NCBI RefSeq assembly: GCF_013387465.1
Contig: NZ_VYGV01000012.1
Location: 62,001 to 126,000, forward strand
DNA from: Hydrogenophaga aromaticivorans
GTDB taxonomy: Bacteria; Pseudomonadota; Gammaproteobacteria; Burkholderiales; Burkholderiaceae_C
Direction of reading: 5' to 3'
DNA length: 64,000 nt
The position numbers and the translations under genes were made by a program. This document shows, one piece after another, positions 52,677-60,692 of the stretch (the first letter of the stretch is position 1; every line of letters starts with the position of its first letter). The notes under the pieces are model-generated. The model was not told the DNA's origin, searched no databases, and saw only the letters and a list, made by a program, of their open reading frames with translations.

Positions 52677-54668
52677 CTACTGGGTTCGCGAGGTGCTGCC
52701 GTAACCCTTGACAAGGCGTGGCGCCATTTCTGGGAAAAGCACGCCTATTACCGCGTCATAGCGCGCGGACCGCAGGTGTGTCTCGTCGCCAGCGTTTACC
52801 TTGTCGATGACGCCTTGCCGCCAGGAGGCATAGCGCTCGGCTTGCCTGGGCGCGAAATGGGCCTCCAATCCATAGGCCTTGACGGCCATGAGGTACAGCG
52901 TGTGCCACTGCTGGTAGCCGGGCGTGCTTTGCATGATCGCATTGAGCACTTGGTAACCGGTGTTGAGTGCATAGCCGATACCCCGGTTGTGCTGAATCGA
53001 CAGAAGTCGCGAGATGATGCCTGCACCCCCAACCATCTCCGGGTCGGCGGCGCCCGGGTAGCCGTGCGCCGCCAGGGCCTCTGCGGCCTCCATGAGTTGC
53101 AGCCAGGGCTCGCTGTCCTTCCCCAGTAGCTCGGGTTCCGGGTCCGGACCTCGATATGCCCGCCGGGCTTTGTCGATACGGGTGTTGGCGTCGTGAAATT
53201 CCGTGGCTGCGGCCAGATAGATCCTGGCCCACTCCGACGCCGGTGTTGCAAGCAGCCGAGGACGCCTCAGTTCGGCTAGGCGCTCTTGAAACCGAACCGA
53301 GACCGGATGTTGGTCCAATTCCGTTTCGAGGAGTTGGCGGCGCAGCCCTAGGACCGGGTGATGAACCCAGCGCTTGCCGAAGGTTTCCTCCAATACCAAG
53401 TGGCGCAGGCCTTCCCGGGTCACCCGGCCGCCGAGAGAGCCTATATCGATTTCAAGCGTCGGCATGTTGAGTGCCTGGATGCGGCGCAGCTTCTCCTGTT
53501 CAATGCCGTGGGTCACAGTGACCTCGATCAGCAAGGTCCGGGGCCAGCGCTGGCTGCTGTGTATGTCTTCCACCAACTCTTCGAAGTCTTCATCGAGCCA
53601 GGTTCCGGTGGCACCGAAGATAAAAGGCCGAGGCTCGCGGAGGGTGCAGATGACGTCGGGGACGATGCTGCCCTGGTGCTGCTCCAACTGGGTCTTTTCC
53701 AGCGACAGCGCCGTGGATGCTGCCCGCCACTCAATGCGAAGCGTGTTGTCCTCCCATTCGCCGCTGAACTCGTCCGGGGCATCGCGGGTAATTTTGACTT
53801 CAAGGTCGGGCGTTGCAATTTGCGAAGCCTGTTCCAGGATCGCCTTGACTTCGCTGTGCAACAGCGTCTCGCGGCGCCATTGCTGGGCAACGGATGGCGC
53901 CAGGTCGGGGGGCAGATGCTGCCGGAACTGTACTTCTTCTGCTTCCTCCCAGGCGTCCATGGCCTCGCGCGCGACCTGCTGGGCCTGCGCATTCGCGGCC
54001 AATTGCAAAGCCTGGTCGTCCCAATGCGCGCACCAGCGAATGTCCGGAAGCAGACGCAGCCGCACACGGATCTCGTCGGGCGACATCATCGCAATGGCGG
54101 GATCGGAAAGGAATAGCGTGACGATGGCCAATCCCTGGCCATCGCTGCCGGCAACGCGTTGCCCCGTGAGGTCAACCAGAAATTCGCGACCATCGTCCAG
54201 CGTCAACAGCGCCGTGGCGTGGTCGTGGAGTATTGCGCGGGTGATGGATACTCGTTCTGCGGGCTTCTCGGCCCAGCCTTCATAGCCGTGGCCGCTGAAG
54301 CCGATGGCGTTGGCGGACATCCTGCGTCTCGGAAGTTCGATGAAGCCCCGCTCCTGCAGGTGCCGAATCGCGGCCAGTCGCGCGGCAACGAGGGTGCAGT
54401 CAGCCTTCTGGGCCCCCTTGGGATGGCGGAAGTGCGCGGTGGGGTTCCTGCGCAACGGTTGCCCTGCTAACACCGGCGTCAGCGACAGGTTGCAGGCCGG
54501 GCATTGGCATTCGGCGATTCCGTCGATGACCCCAGGGTCATGGATGTAGCACGGCTCACCGGTGCGCGCGTCGTGCGCCCATTTCAGGGGCACGGTGTCG
54601 GAATTGAGCGTGGGACGCGTCGGTGCGGTACGGGTGTCCACCTGCCAGATGCTCGATTCGTGCGCCAT
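52677..54668 (-). CDS. CoiA-like nuclease, candidate defence protein
   Basis: A 663-residue soluble protein. A CoiA-like zinc ribbon: C54, C56/C59, then H79 and H82 (in HFRHPKG) and C91. In the middle is a nuclease-like core: HSEVKAI with E273, SIVPDVIC with D338, and LLIEVTVTH with E382 and H387. The E-x-T in place of E-x-K fits the CoiA/PD-(D/E)xK pattern only loosely. The C-terminal ~250 residues are helical and unrecognised. It is 24 bp after the partner gene. A nuclease is the best guess; CoiA proteins act in competence, but this is a distant, longer relative. Confidence 0.65.
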   Translation of the reverse strand: MAHESSIWQVDTRTAPTRPTLNSDTVPLKWAHDARTGEPCYIHDPGVIDGIAECQCPACNLSLTPVLAGQPLRRNPTAHFRHPKGAQKADCTLVAARLAAIRHLQERGFIELPRRRMSANAIGFSGHGYEGWAEKPAERVSITRAILHDHATALLTLDDGREFLVDLTGQRVAGSDGQGLAIVTLFLSDPAIAMMSPDEIRVRLRLLPDIRWCAHWDDQALQLAANAQAQQVAREAMDAWEEAEEVQFRQHLPPDLAPSVAQQWRRETLLHSEVKAILEQASQIATPDLEVKITRDAPDEFSGEWEDNTLRIEWRAASTALSLEKTQLEQHQGSIVPDVICTLREPRPFIFGATGTWLDEDFEELVEDIHSSQRWPRTLLIEVTVTHGIEQEKLRRIQALNMPTLEIDIGSLGGRVTREGLRHLVLEETFGKRWVHHPVLGLRRQLLETELDQHPVSVRFQERLAELRRPRLLATPASEWARIYLAAATEFHDANTRIDKARRAYRGPDPEPELLGKDSEPWLQLMEAAEALAAHGYPGAADPEMVGGAGIISRLLSIQHNRGIGYALNTGYQVLNAIMQSTPGYQQWHTLYLMAVKAYGLEAHFAPRQAERYASWRQGVIDKVNAGDETHLRSARYDAVIGVLFPEMAPRLVKGYGSTSRTQ

Positions 54669-54692
54669 TGCCGCCTTTGCGTTGCTGATACA

Positions 54693-55502
54693 TCACTTGG
54701 CACCTTCGCGCTCGCGTTGACGCAAACGCTTCACATAGGGGCCGTCAACCATGCTATCCGCGTCAAGATCGAGCGCACAGTTCACCAGGATGGCGAACGT
54801 GCTGTCGCTGATCTGCAGCTCGTAGGGAAGGTGGCCGAAACTCCGGGCGCTGTTCTCTTCGATGCTCGCGAATAGTGCTTTGAAGACATCAGCCAGAGAA
54901 GCCCGGGACGCTGCTGTTGCCGCCTCCGTCAAAGGATCGGACGCCTGCGCAACCGCCATCGCAGCATCACGAGCCAGTTCGCGGGCGAAGTCGCTCAGCC
55001 TGGGCCAGTACTTGAGGTCGAACTGTCTACGCAGATTTTCGAGGCGCTCTTTCACATGGTGTTTGAACCCGTAGTTCTCTTGGGACGATGCCTGGATCAC
55101 GTCGCAGACGTGGTAATACGTATCCGTCCTGAAGCCTGACGTGTTGCCGAGATCCGAGCGCTGCTGCAGCAGTTCGGCCAGTTCGGTGGCCTGCTTGGCA
55201 ATTTGCTGGTTTACCTTGATGAGTTCACTCCGCGCATTGCGCGCCTCCGCGATTTTCTCGGGATTCCAAAGCGCCGCCGCTGTCAAAACCAGACCTAAAA
55301 ATGTCTTCATGGCGTGTGGGTGCTGGTGTAGCTTGCTGTGCAACTCCTCATAGGCTGGGGTCATTTCCAGGCCTCTGGCCAGAAGGCAATCCGCCACGGC
55401 GCTTTCACTGGGCAGGATGTGGTGTTCGGCGTTGTAGCGCTTTTCCTCCATGAGAAGGCTTTCGCAGACTTTCTTGGAAGAGGCAGGTATATGGAGTGTC
55501 AT
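54693..55502 (-). CDS. Unknown partner of the CoiA-like protein
   Basis: A 269-residue helical protein with no family I recognise. One hydrophobic stretch lies at about 67-80 (TFLGLVLTAAALW), flanked by charged helices; a long amphipathic coiled region (~85-135) contains ELAELLQQRSDLG. Cys residues are few. It precedes the CoiA-like gene by 24 bp in the same direction, so the two probably form an operon. Nothing else in the gene hints at a function. Confidence 0.6.
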   Translation of the reverse strand: MTLHIPASSKKVCESLLMEEKRYNAEHHILPSESAVADCLLARGLEMTPAYEELHSKLHQHPHAMKTFLGLVLTAAALWNPEKIAEARNARSELIKVNQQIAKQATELAELLQQRSDLGNTSGFRTDTYYHVCDVIQASSQENYGFKHHVKERLENLRRQFDLKYWPRLSDFARELARDAAMAVAQASDPLTEAATAASRASLADVFKALFASIEENSARSFGHLPYELQISDSTFAILVNCALDLDADSMVDGPYVKRLRQREREGAK

Positions 55503-56505
55503 GGTTTGTCTTGGCTGATGGACACGCTATGCAGCATAGTGAGCCGCTCGGGTTCTGTCGGTACCTCAAGTGCTGAAGCGAAGTCTCGTTTTAGGTACCA
55601 CGCTTTTCAAGGTGATAGCTTGTCCTCGGCCTCTTGACGAAGTGCGGTCGAACTGTCGTGCGCGCAATGCATTGCGCCACCTGCGGGGTTTCGCGCCTGT
55701 CGGGCTTCCATCATTCCCTCGTCCCGCTCGGCTGACGCCTCCAACCAGGCTTACAGATTCGGGCCTGCGCGCCTGGGCTTGCCGTTCGGTCGGCGTGAAC
55801 GGCGGACTTTGTCTATGCATCTATCTTTCCGGACTCCATTTCTTCGCTCGCGGCTGTGGCCCACGGCCAAGGGTTATTCAAGCGCAGGGTCGGGTCTTGT
55901 CGTAAGTGATTCAGCGCCTTCAAAGTCTCGATAGGTCCTACATCACTTCACGCGGGGACTGGCCGTATAGCCTCGTACAGCAGCCACTCAGGCGAGCGCC
56001 AGTCCCAACCCGAGAGCCGCGACCGAGGCAGTCAGTGCGAGTATGCGAGGCTGCACCCAACGGCAGTGCCCATGCAGTAACCCACCCCCAGCATGCGCAC
56101 CATCAGTTCAGGATCAATCGACGGTCGGCCAGTGTGGCTGTAGAACGGGGCCAGGTGTTGGCGCAGTTCACCGAGATCAAGGAAGCGATCAATCCCGCGC
56201 AGCAAGTGATCGCGCGGAATGTGATCAGTGAGGTTGAAAGCGTAGAAGAGCTGATCCTGCGAAGCCGTCTGATCCATCATGGTGTGCACTTCCGTCGATG
56301 ACGAACTGCATGCAAACCACGGGCCAGAAACGGGCTTCGGCGGAGTTTTTCAACAAAATTCAACGTTTGCTGCCGGTGGCTAGCATGAGACCACCATGAC
56401 GGTGCCGTTGGCCCAATGGAGCCGCTGCCATTTCTGTACAGTGTCCTGCCGTTCCAGCGCGCACGCCGTGATCAGCGATGGCTGCTGCACCCTGGTCCCC
56501 ACTGC
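55503..56505. other. Gap with conserved-looking repeat debris and an IS remnant
   Basis: Apart from the IS1182-type N-terminal fragment at 56032-56289, no gene is supported. About 55566-55900 resembles interspersed repetitive sequence I associate with Burkholderiales intergenic regions, recognised by a shadow reading frame containing SLVGGVSRAGRG; I cannot name the element. The part 56290-56505 contains no motif I can support. Confidence 0.4.
56032..56289 (-). pseudogene. IS1182-type transposase, N-terminal remnant
   Basis: The first ~70 codons encode MMDQTASQDQLFYAFNL, HIPRDHLLRGIDRFLDLGELRQHLAPFYSHTGRPSIDPELMVRMLGVGYCMG, the conserved N-terminus of IS1182-family transposases. After GYCMG the sequence diverges and stops, so it is a fragment. 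The remnant at 43967-44209 is the C-terminal end of the same family, on the opposite strand. Confidence 0.75.
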
Positions 56506-57171
56506 TCAGAATCCAAGCCGGACTAGCAGGCGGTCAGAGTTGATCCAGTCAGGTCCCAAAAAGAAAAGACAGCGGCTAAACCATCCCAAAATCATTGACA
56601 AGTAAATGAGCCCAAGTTCTGAGCAGCCTACGCAACCAGCGGTGACGGCTTGCCCAAATGCAGCGAGCAAGAGGACCAGGCTGCAGATCGCGGCGGCATG
56701 ATGACCAAGGGAAGCGGCTGCTGCAACCAATGTGTTCGGCGCCCGCCGTACACCAAGCCCGTTGGACCTTACAACCGCCAGCGAGCAAAACGCCTTGCGA
56801 AGTGACTTCTGTGGTACCCCACCCATGAGCAGTTCGCGCCGGATCTGGGTTCTTTTGGCCAATGGAGGGGCTTTTCCGTCGAACTCGATGGTTGCCACTT
56901 CTGCTTCGAGCGCATTGAGCAACGGGTCATCCGGCGTTGAAAGTCGCGGCGAGCGGGCATTGAGCTGACGTCGCAGGCGAGCGATACGTCTACGACGCAG
57001 AGGGCTGACAAACAGTCCACTCGGCATCGGACACAGCCGCGCGTAATAGCTTGGTTGGCTTAGCAGGAACGCACGCGCTTCCATGGACGTGCAGCCGATG
57101 GTTTGAGAGAGCTGCTCGCCTTCCTCTTCGAGTTGATCCTCAAGCGCGGTCTGTCTTTCAGCTCCGGCCAT
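56506..57171 (-). CDS. Hypothetical membrane protein next to XRE regulator
   Basis: A 221-residue protein. The first ~120 residues are soluble with an acidic helix (DQLEEEGEQLSQTIG) and an arginine-rich stretch (SPLRRRRIARLRRQL). Two hydrophobic segments follow (AAICSLVLLLAAFGQAVTAG and LGLIYLSMILGWFSRCLFFLG). No family recognised. It overlaps the upstream XRE gene by 14 bp, which suggests a joint transcript. It could be the product of a small regulatory operon at the edge of the transposon. Reality as a gene is likely but not certain. Confidence 0.5.
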   Translation of the reverse strand: MAGAERQTALEDQLEEEGEQLSQTIGCTSMEARAFLLSQPSYYARLCPMPSGLFVSPLRRRRIARLRRQLNARSPRLSTPDDPLLNALEAEVATIEFDGKAPPLAKRTQIRRELLMGGVPQKSLRKAFCSLAVVRSNGLGVRRAPNTLVAAAASLGHHAAAICSLVLLLAAFGQAVTAGCVGCSELGLIYLSMILGWFSRCLFFLGPDWINSDRLLVRLGF

Positions 57172-57637
57172 AGGACGCCCACGCCTGGGAGATCACCTCG
57201 TTGGCCTCGTGGTCCGAAACAGGCATTGAACCACTGGAAGCCCGTTCCAAAAGGTGGCGATAGAGCTGGGACACCATTTGCCAGCGGTACCTTGCAGGAC
57301 ACAGCGGGGCGACGCGAAGACAAAAAAACTCGACGCTTTCGTACGCTTGTTGTAGAGCCGTCCAGTTGACGTCTTGCCCAGGTTTGGAAATCTCCTCAAA
57401 TTCTGCTTTGTCATGTCCAAAGAGGATGAACGGAATATCGATCCCGGCGGACTCGATTCCGCGCAAATACTGGGTCGTTGGTTCCGTCACACCCGTCTCA
57501 TAGCTCACCTGCGTAGCCCTTGAGATATCACCAAAAGCAGCCAGGTCCACTTGTTTGAGGCCCAAACGCGTACGGGCCTCTCTCAGCCGATCAGATACGC
57601 CGGCGGCAAGGGAAAAAAACGTAGAAAGTTTTGACAA
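57158..57637 (-). CDS. XRE-family repressor-like regulator
   Basis: A 159-residue protein. The HTH spans ~15-55: GVSDRLREARTRLGLKQVDLAAF and SRATQVSYETGVTEPTTQYL, of the Cro/CI type that recognises a palindrome; the C-terminal ~80 residues are helical. It is divergent from the gp16-like gene, with its start (57637) inside the likely operator/promoter of that gene. This is the layout of a phage or transposon immunity repressor. Confidence 0.82.
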   Translation of the reverse strand: MSKLSTFFSLAAGVSDRLREARTRLGLKQVDLAAFGDISRATQVSYETGVTEPTTQYLRGIESAGIDIPFILFGHDKAEFEEISKPGQDVNWTALQQAYESVEFFCLRVAPLCPARYRWQMVSQLYRHLLERASSGSMPVSDHEANEVISQAWASYGRS

Positions 57638-57660
57638 GTCAAGAAAACCTTACTTAAAAT
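57631..57660 (+). promoter_or_regulatory. Promoter and operator of the gp16-like gene, overlapping XRE start
   Basis: TTGACA at 57631-57636 and TAAAAT at 57655-57660 with an 18-bp spacer form a good sigma-70-type promoter reading toward the GTG at 57682. The -35 lies in TTGAC-AA-GTCAA (57631-57642), a perfect 5-bp palindrome and candidate XRE operator. A related half-site GTCAAGAAAA recurs at 58046-58055 before tnsA. Confidence 0.6.
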
Positions 57661-57681
57661 GACGATCAACTGGAAAACATT

Positions 57682-57957
57682 GTGAAAACCTCCCCCGAGA
57701 CTGTCAAGCTGCAGTTCGAGCTCCATGGGCTCTCGATCCGGGAATGGGCCCAAGCGCAGGGCTTCTCCGAGCGATTGGTGTATGCCGTCTTGTCTGGCAA
57801 GAGCAAGGGTATGCGCGGCGAGAGTTTTCGGATTGCTGTTGCCTTGGGCCTCAGACACGAACCGCGCATTGAAGATGCTCCCACCTTTGTCAAGGACGCG
57901 CTGCTCCAGCGCGCGGAGCTGACGCAACATAACCACAGGGAGGTTCCTATGACATAA
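57682..57957 (+). CDS. BcepMu gp16-like DNA-binding protein
   Basis: A 91-residue protein. FELHGLSIREWAQAQGFSERLVYAVLSGKSKGMRGESFRIAVALGL is a HTH typical of the BcepMu gp16 group, found in the early region of Mu-like phages. The basic GKSKG loop fits DNA contact. Start is GTG at 57682, with a good promoter upstream. It is divergent from the XRE gene. It could activate the tns genes or serve as an accessory transposition factor; role unproven. Confidence 0.75.
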   Translation: MKTSPETVKLQFELHGLSIREWAQAQGFSERLVYAVLSGKSKGMRGESFRIAVALGLRHEPRIEDAPTFVKDALLQRAELTQHNHREVPMT

Positions 57958-57962
57958 AAAAA

Positions 57963-58017
57963 GCCGATCAACCTTTCGATTGACCGGCCCGAGTGCTGAT
58001 AAAAAATCAGCTAGCAC
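57963..58017 (+). other. Two consecutive hairpins between gp16-like gene and tnsA
   Basis: First hairpin: GCCGATCAA at 57963-57971 against TTGACCGGC at 57980-57988 (one mismatch). Second: GTGCTGAT at 57993-58000, an A-rich loop, and ATCAGC(TA)GCAC to 58017. The first is preceded by seven A's; neither has a classic T-run after it. They could act as a leader structure or protein-binding sites rather than a terminator. Confidence 0.45.
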
Positions 58018-58059
58018 CGTCAGTTTCCTCCAGCACTCCCCGGTTGTCAAGAAAATTTT

Positions 58060-58078
58060 CCATCCTGATTTTGGATGG
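58060..58078. promoter_or_regulatory. Palindrome and GTCAAGAAAA half-site before tnsA
   Basis: CCATCC-N7-GGATGG is a perfect 6-bp inverted repeat at 58060-58078, 29 bp before the tnsA start. Just upstream, 58046-58055 reads GTCAAGAAAA, the same ten bases found in the gp16 promoter palindrome. These may be repressor or TnsB-like binding sites. Confidence 0.4.
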
Positions 58079-58106
58079 GATGAAATTTCTTTGCCTGGAG
58101 ACTTTT

Positions 58107-58766
58107 ATGGAACCTGCCAAACGCAAGGTGGTTCAGCGATCGCCCGCCCACACGGTGCGAAGACTTCACCTACCCCACCTCCCCGAAGCTGCTGTTGAAG
58201 CCGACTCATCCGTCGAGCGGGACTTCGTACTCATTGCTTCCCTCTACGTGGGAATCAAGTCCATTCAGCATCAGCCATTCATCTTGACCTTGGGGTCGGG
58301 CTCCTACACCCCGGACTTTTTGCTGCAGTTCCAGGACCAGACCAAGGCGGTCGTAGAGGTCAAGCCCACCAGCGAGGTCCCGAAATATGAGGTGCTTTTC
58401 GCGCAGGCGAAGGAAAAATTGGCACAACATGGAATGCTGTTCATAGTGGCGAGGGACACCGTTCTACGCAAGGACAGCATGGCCGAGAGGGCGATGAAGA
58501 TCCGGCGTTACGCCAAAACGCTGTGCCACTTTCAAGAGCAGGAACGTGCGCTTGAACTGGTTCAGCAGCATCCAACTGGGGTCTCGATTCGCAAACTGAT
58601 GCAGGCCCGCGTTACGAAACCCACGTTGTATTACCTCATCGCCCACCGACGCTTGCAGGCCGACGAACAACTCAACATTGAGGACGACGCGATCGTTTCT
58701 CTGCCGAAACCCTTTCCTTTGGAGGCTAGCCATGCAGTTTGCTTTGCACGTTGGCTTGATGCTTAG
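58107..58766 (+). CDS. tnsA: TnsA-like endonuclease
   Basis: A 219-residue protein. The catalytic triad of the TnsA restriction-endonuclease fold is E37 (SSVERDF), D70 (SYTPDFLLQF) and E84-V-K86 (VVEVKPTS). The C-terminal part has a winged-helix HTH around GVSIRKLMQARVTKPTLYYLIAHR. TnsA cuts the 5' ends of the element, making cut-and-paste transposition possible with TnsB. Start at 58107 follows CTGGAG. Slightly shorter than Tn7 TnsA (273 residues). The tnsB start lies within its last codons (35-bp overlap). Confidence 0.85.
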   Translation: MEPAKRKVVQRSPAHTVRRLHLPHLPEAAVEADSSVERDFVLIASLYVGIKSIQHQPFILTLGSGSYTPDFLLQFQDQTKAVVEVKPTSEVPKYEVLFAQAKEKLAQHGMLFIVARDTVLRKDSMAERAMKIRRYAKTLCHFQEQERALELVQQHPTGVSIRKLMQARVTKPTLYYLIAHRRLQADEQLNIEDDAIVSLPKPFPLEASHAVCFARWLDA

Positions 58767-60690
58767 GCACGGGCAACGGACCTTGGAGTTGACTCGCGAA
58801 CTGGATGGACAGGAGTACGTTTTCACCGATGTTCTGACTGGACGCGTGAGCGTTGTCAAACTGGCCGCTCTCATCAAAAAAATTTACGCAAAACAATACG
58901 AAGTTGTCCGGGGGGATGCCCCCTTTGCGATGAAAGATGTTGCCCAGTGGCCTGCCGTGGTGGACCTGAGTTCACTGACTGAGCGAGAGAGGGCGCTTCT
59001 GGAGTACCGCCTTCGCTATGTGAAGGCACTCCAACGTCTCAGAATCACCCGCGGTCAACGTGATCTGATCAACAAAGCGATCCCCAAAATTGCAGCTGCT
59101 GCAGATCATGTCGACATGCCTACGTCATCCGCTGTGATGCACTGGGCGCGGAAATATCAGCTCAGTGGCATGAACCCCTTGAGTTTGGTGGACAAGCACC
59201 GCATCCGAAAACACCCGAAGCGCATGAGCGATGCGACCGAACGCATCCTGTGGCGTGTTCTCAAGAGGTGCTATTTCACACAGGACCTGCATTCAATAAG
59301 ACACGCCCACGAGCAGTTGACAAAGTCTCTGAAGCAAGCGGTTCAACAGAGGGAATTGGAACCAGCGGAAGCACAAGTGAGCTATGTGACGATGTCGAGG
59401 CGGGTGCATGGCGTCGATCTCTACCAACGCATCGCCAGCCGTGAAGGGCACGCCCGAGCGAGGATGGTATGTCGCACAGCGTTCCCAGACGGTGTGGCTA
59501 TGTATCCGCTCCAAAGGGTGGAGATCGACCACACGCCGTTGAACTGGGTCGTCATTTGTGATCGAACAGGTCTTCCACTGGGTCGCCCTACCTTGACCGT
59601 GATGATCGATGCCTACTCCGGCTATATCCTTGGCTTCTATCTCAGTTTCTATGGACCGGGTCTCACCTCGGTCGCGGGCGTGGTCCGCAATGCCATCCTG
59701 CCCAAGGAGGAAATCACCGCCGGGCTCGAACTTGTACACCCCTGGTTGGCGCATGGTTTGGGTGACGAATGGGTGATTGACAACGGTCTGGAGTTCCACT
59801 CCTTTGGCTTCAAAACCATGGCCATGTGCCTTGGCGTGGACCTCATGTACTGCCGGGTGAGGACGCCGTGGCTCAAGCCACATGTTGAGCGGTTCTTCTC
59901 GACCTTGAATACCTTGAGCCTGGTCAGGGGACGTGTTTCTAAGACGGTGGCCAATGTCATGAGGATCGACCCCTACAAGGACGCAGCCATCACGTTCAGT
60001 GACCTCGTTCGCGGCCTGTTGATGTTCGTGGTTGATGTGCATCCTCATGAGCCGAACTGGCGCAAGATGAGCACGTCCTTCGATCTCTACCGAGATGGTA
60101 TCGATCGGTCACCTCCTGCCATATTTCCCGGCAGCCTTGAGCAGCTGAAGTTGGCCGCGGGAATGTCCAAGACGCTCACCCTGAGCCAAGGAGGCATTGA
60201 ACTTCAGGGACTGCCCTTCGGTTCCTATGCGTTCAAGGACATCGTCAACAAGCATGGATCTGGTCTCAAGCTGCTGTGCAAGTGGGACCCTGACGATATG
60301 TCCTTGCTCCACGTACGCGATCCTGATGGCCTGCAGTGGCACACCGCCGAGTGTCGCTGGACATCCTACGCACAAGGCCTGAGCTACAACCAGCACCGAT
60401 TGATTCGGCAGTTTGGACGGGCTGAGCTGAAGTCAGCCGATCGCGTCGAGGCACTGATGCGCGCGAGGCAACGCCTGCACGACCACTGGATGGACGCAAC
60501 GACGCGTCGTGGCCGAGCAAATGCACTTTTGGCGGGACGCTACGCCGATCTTACGTCGCACAAGGTGTTGAGTCCGTCAAGTGCGCCAGGTCCTGAGCAC
60601 CCGGTCACGCTGGCGAATCGATTGATCTCGACAGAAGAAATGGTGTTCCAGGAAAAAGACATCCCCTCTTTTGAAACTTTCACTTTCTGA
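58732..60690 (+). CDS. tnsB: TnsB-like DDE transposase
   Basis: A 652-residue Mu/Tn7-type integrase. The catalytic residues are D266 (EIDHT), D350 (VIDNGLEF) and E386 (KPHVERFF), with 35 residues between the last two (DD35E). Before them is a helical N-terminal part with HTH-like segments (~100-250) for end binding; after them a beta-rich C-terminal domain with WTSYAQGLSYNQHRLIRQF. Start at 58732 (MQFALHVG) has a GGAGG site; 18 extra codons upstream are less likely. It cuts the 3' ends and joins them to target DNA. Confidence 0.92.
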   Translation: MQFALHVGLMLRHGQRTLELTRELDGQEYVFTDVLTGRVSVVKLAALIKKIYAKQYEVVRGDAPFAMKDVAQWPAVVDLSSLTERERALLEYRLRYVKALQRLRITRGQRDLINKAIPKIAAAADHVDMPTSSAVMHWARKYQLSGMNPLSLVDKHRIRKHPKRMSDATERILWRVLKRCYFTQDLHSIRHAHEQLTKSLKQAVQQRELEPAEAQVSYVTMSRRVHGVDLYQRIASREGHARARMVCRTAFPDGVAMYPLQRVEIDHTPLNWVVICDRTGLPLGRPTLTVMIDAYSGYILGFYLSFYGPGLTSVAGVVRNAILPKEEITAGLELVHPWLAHGLGDEWVIDNGLEFHSFGFKTMAMCLGVDLMYCRVRTPWLKPHVERFFSTLNTLSLVRGRVSKTVANVMRIDPYKDAAITFSDLVRGLLMFVVDVHPHEPNWRKMSTSFDLYRDGIDRSPPAIFPGSLEQLKLAAGMSKTLTLSQGGIELQGLPFGSYAFKDIVNKHGSGLKLLCKWDPDDMSLLHVRDPDGLQWHTAECRWTSYAQGLSYNQHRLIRQFGRAELKSADRVEALMRARQRLHDHWMDATTRRGRANALLAGRYADLTSHKVLSPSSAPGPEHPVTLANRLISTEEMVFQEKDIPSFETFTF

Positions 60691-60692
60691 CC

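Noticed and set aside
52662..53129. Plus-strand frame opposite the CoiA-like gene
   Set aside because: No motif and no start signal; it lies across the nuclease gene's C-terminal coding region.
55570..55905. 111-codon frame in the 55.5-56 kb gap
   Set aside because: Looks like translated repetitive intergenic sequence; no ribosome-binding site or family.
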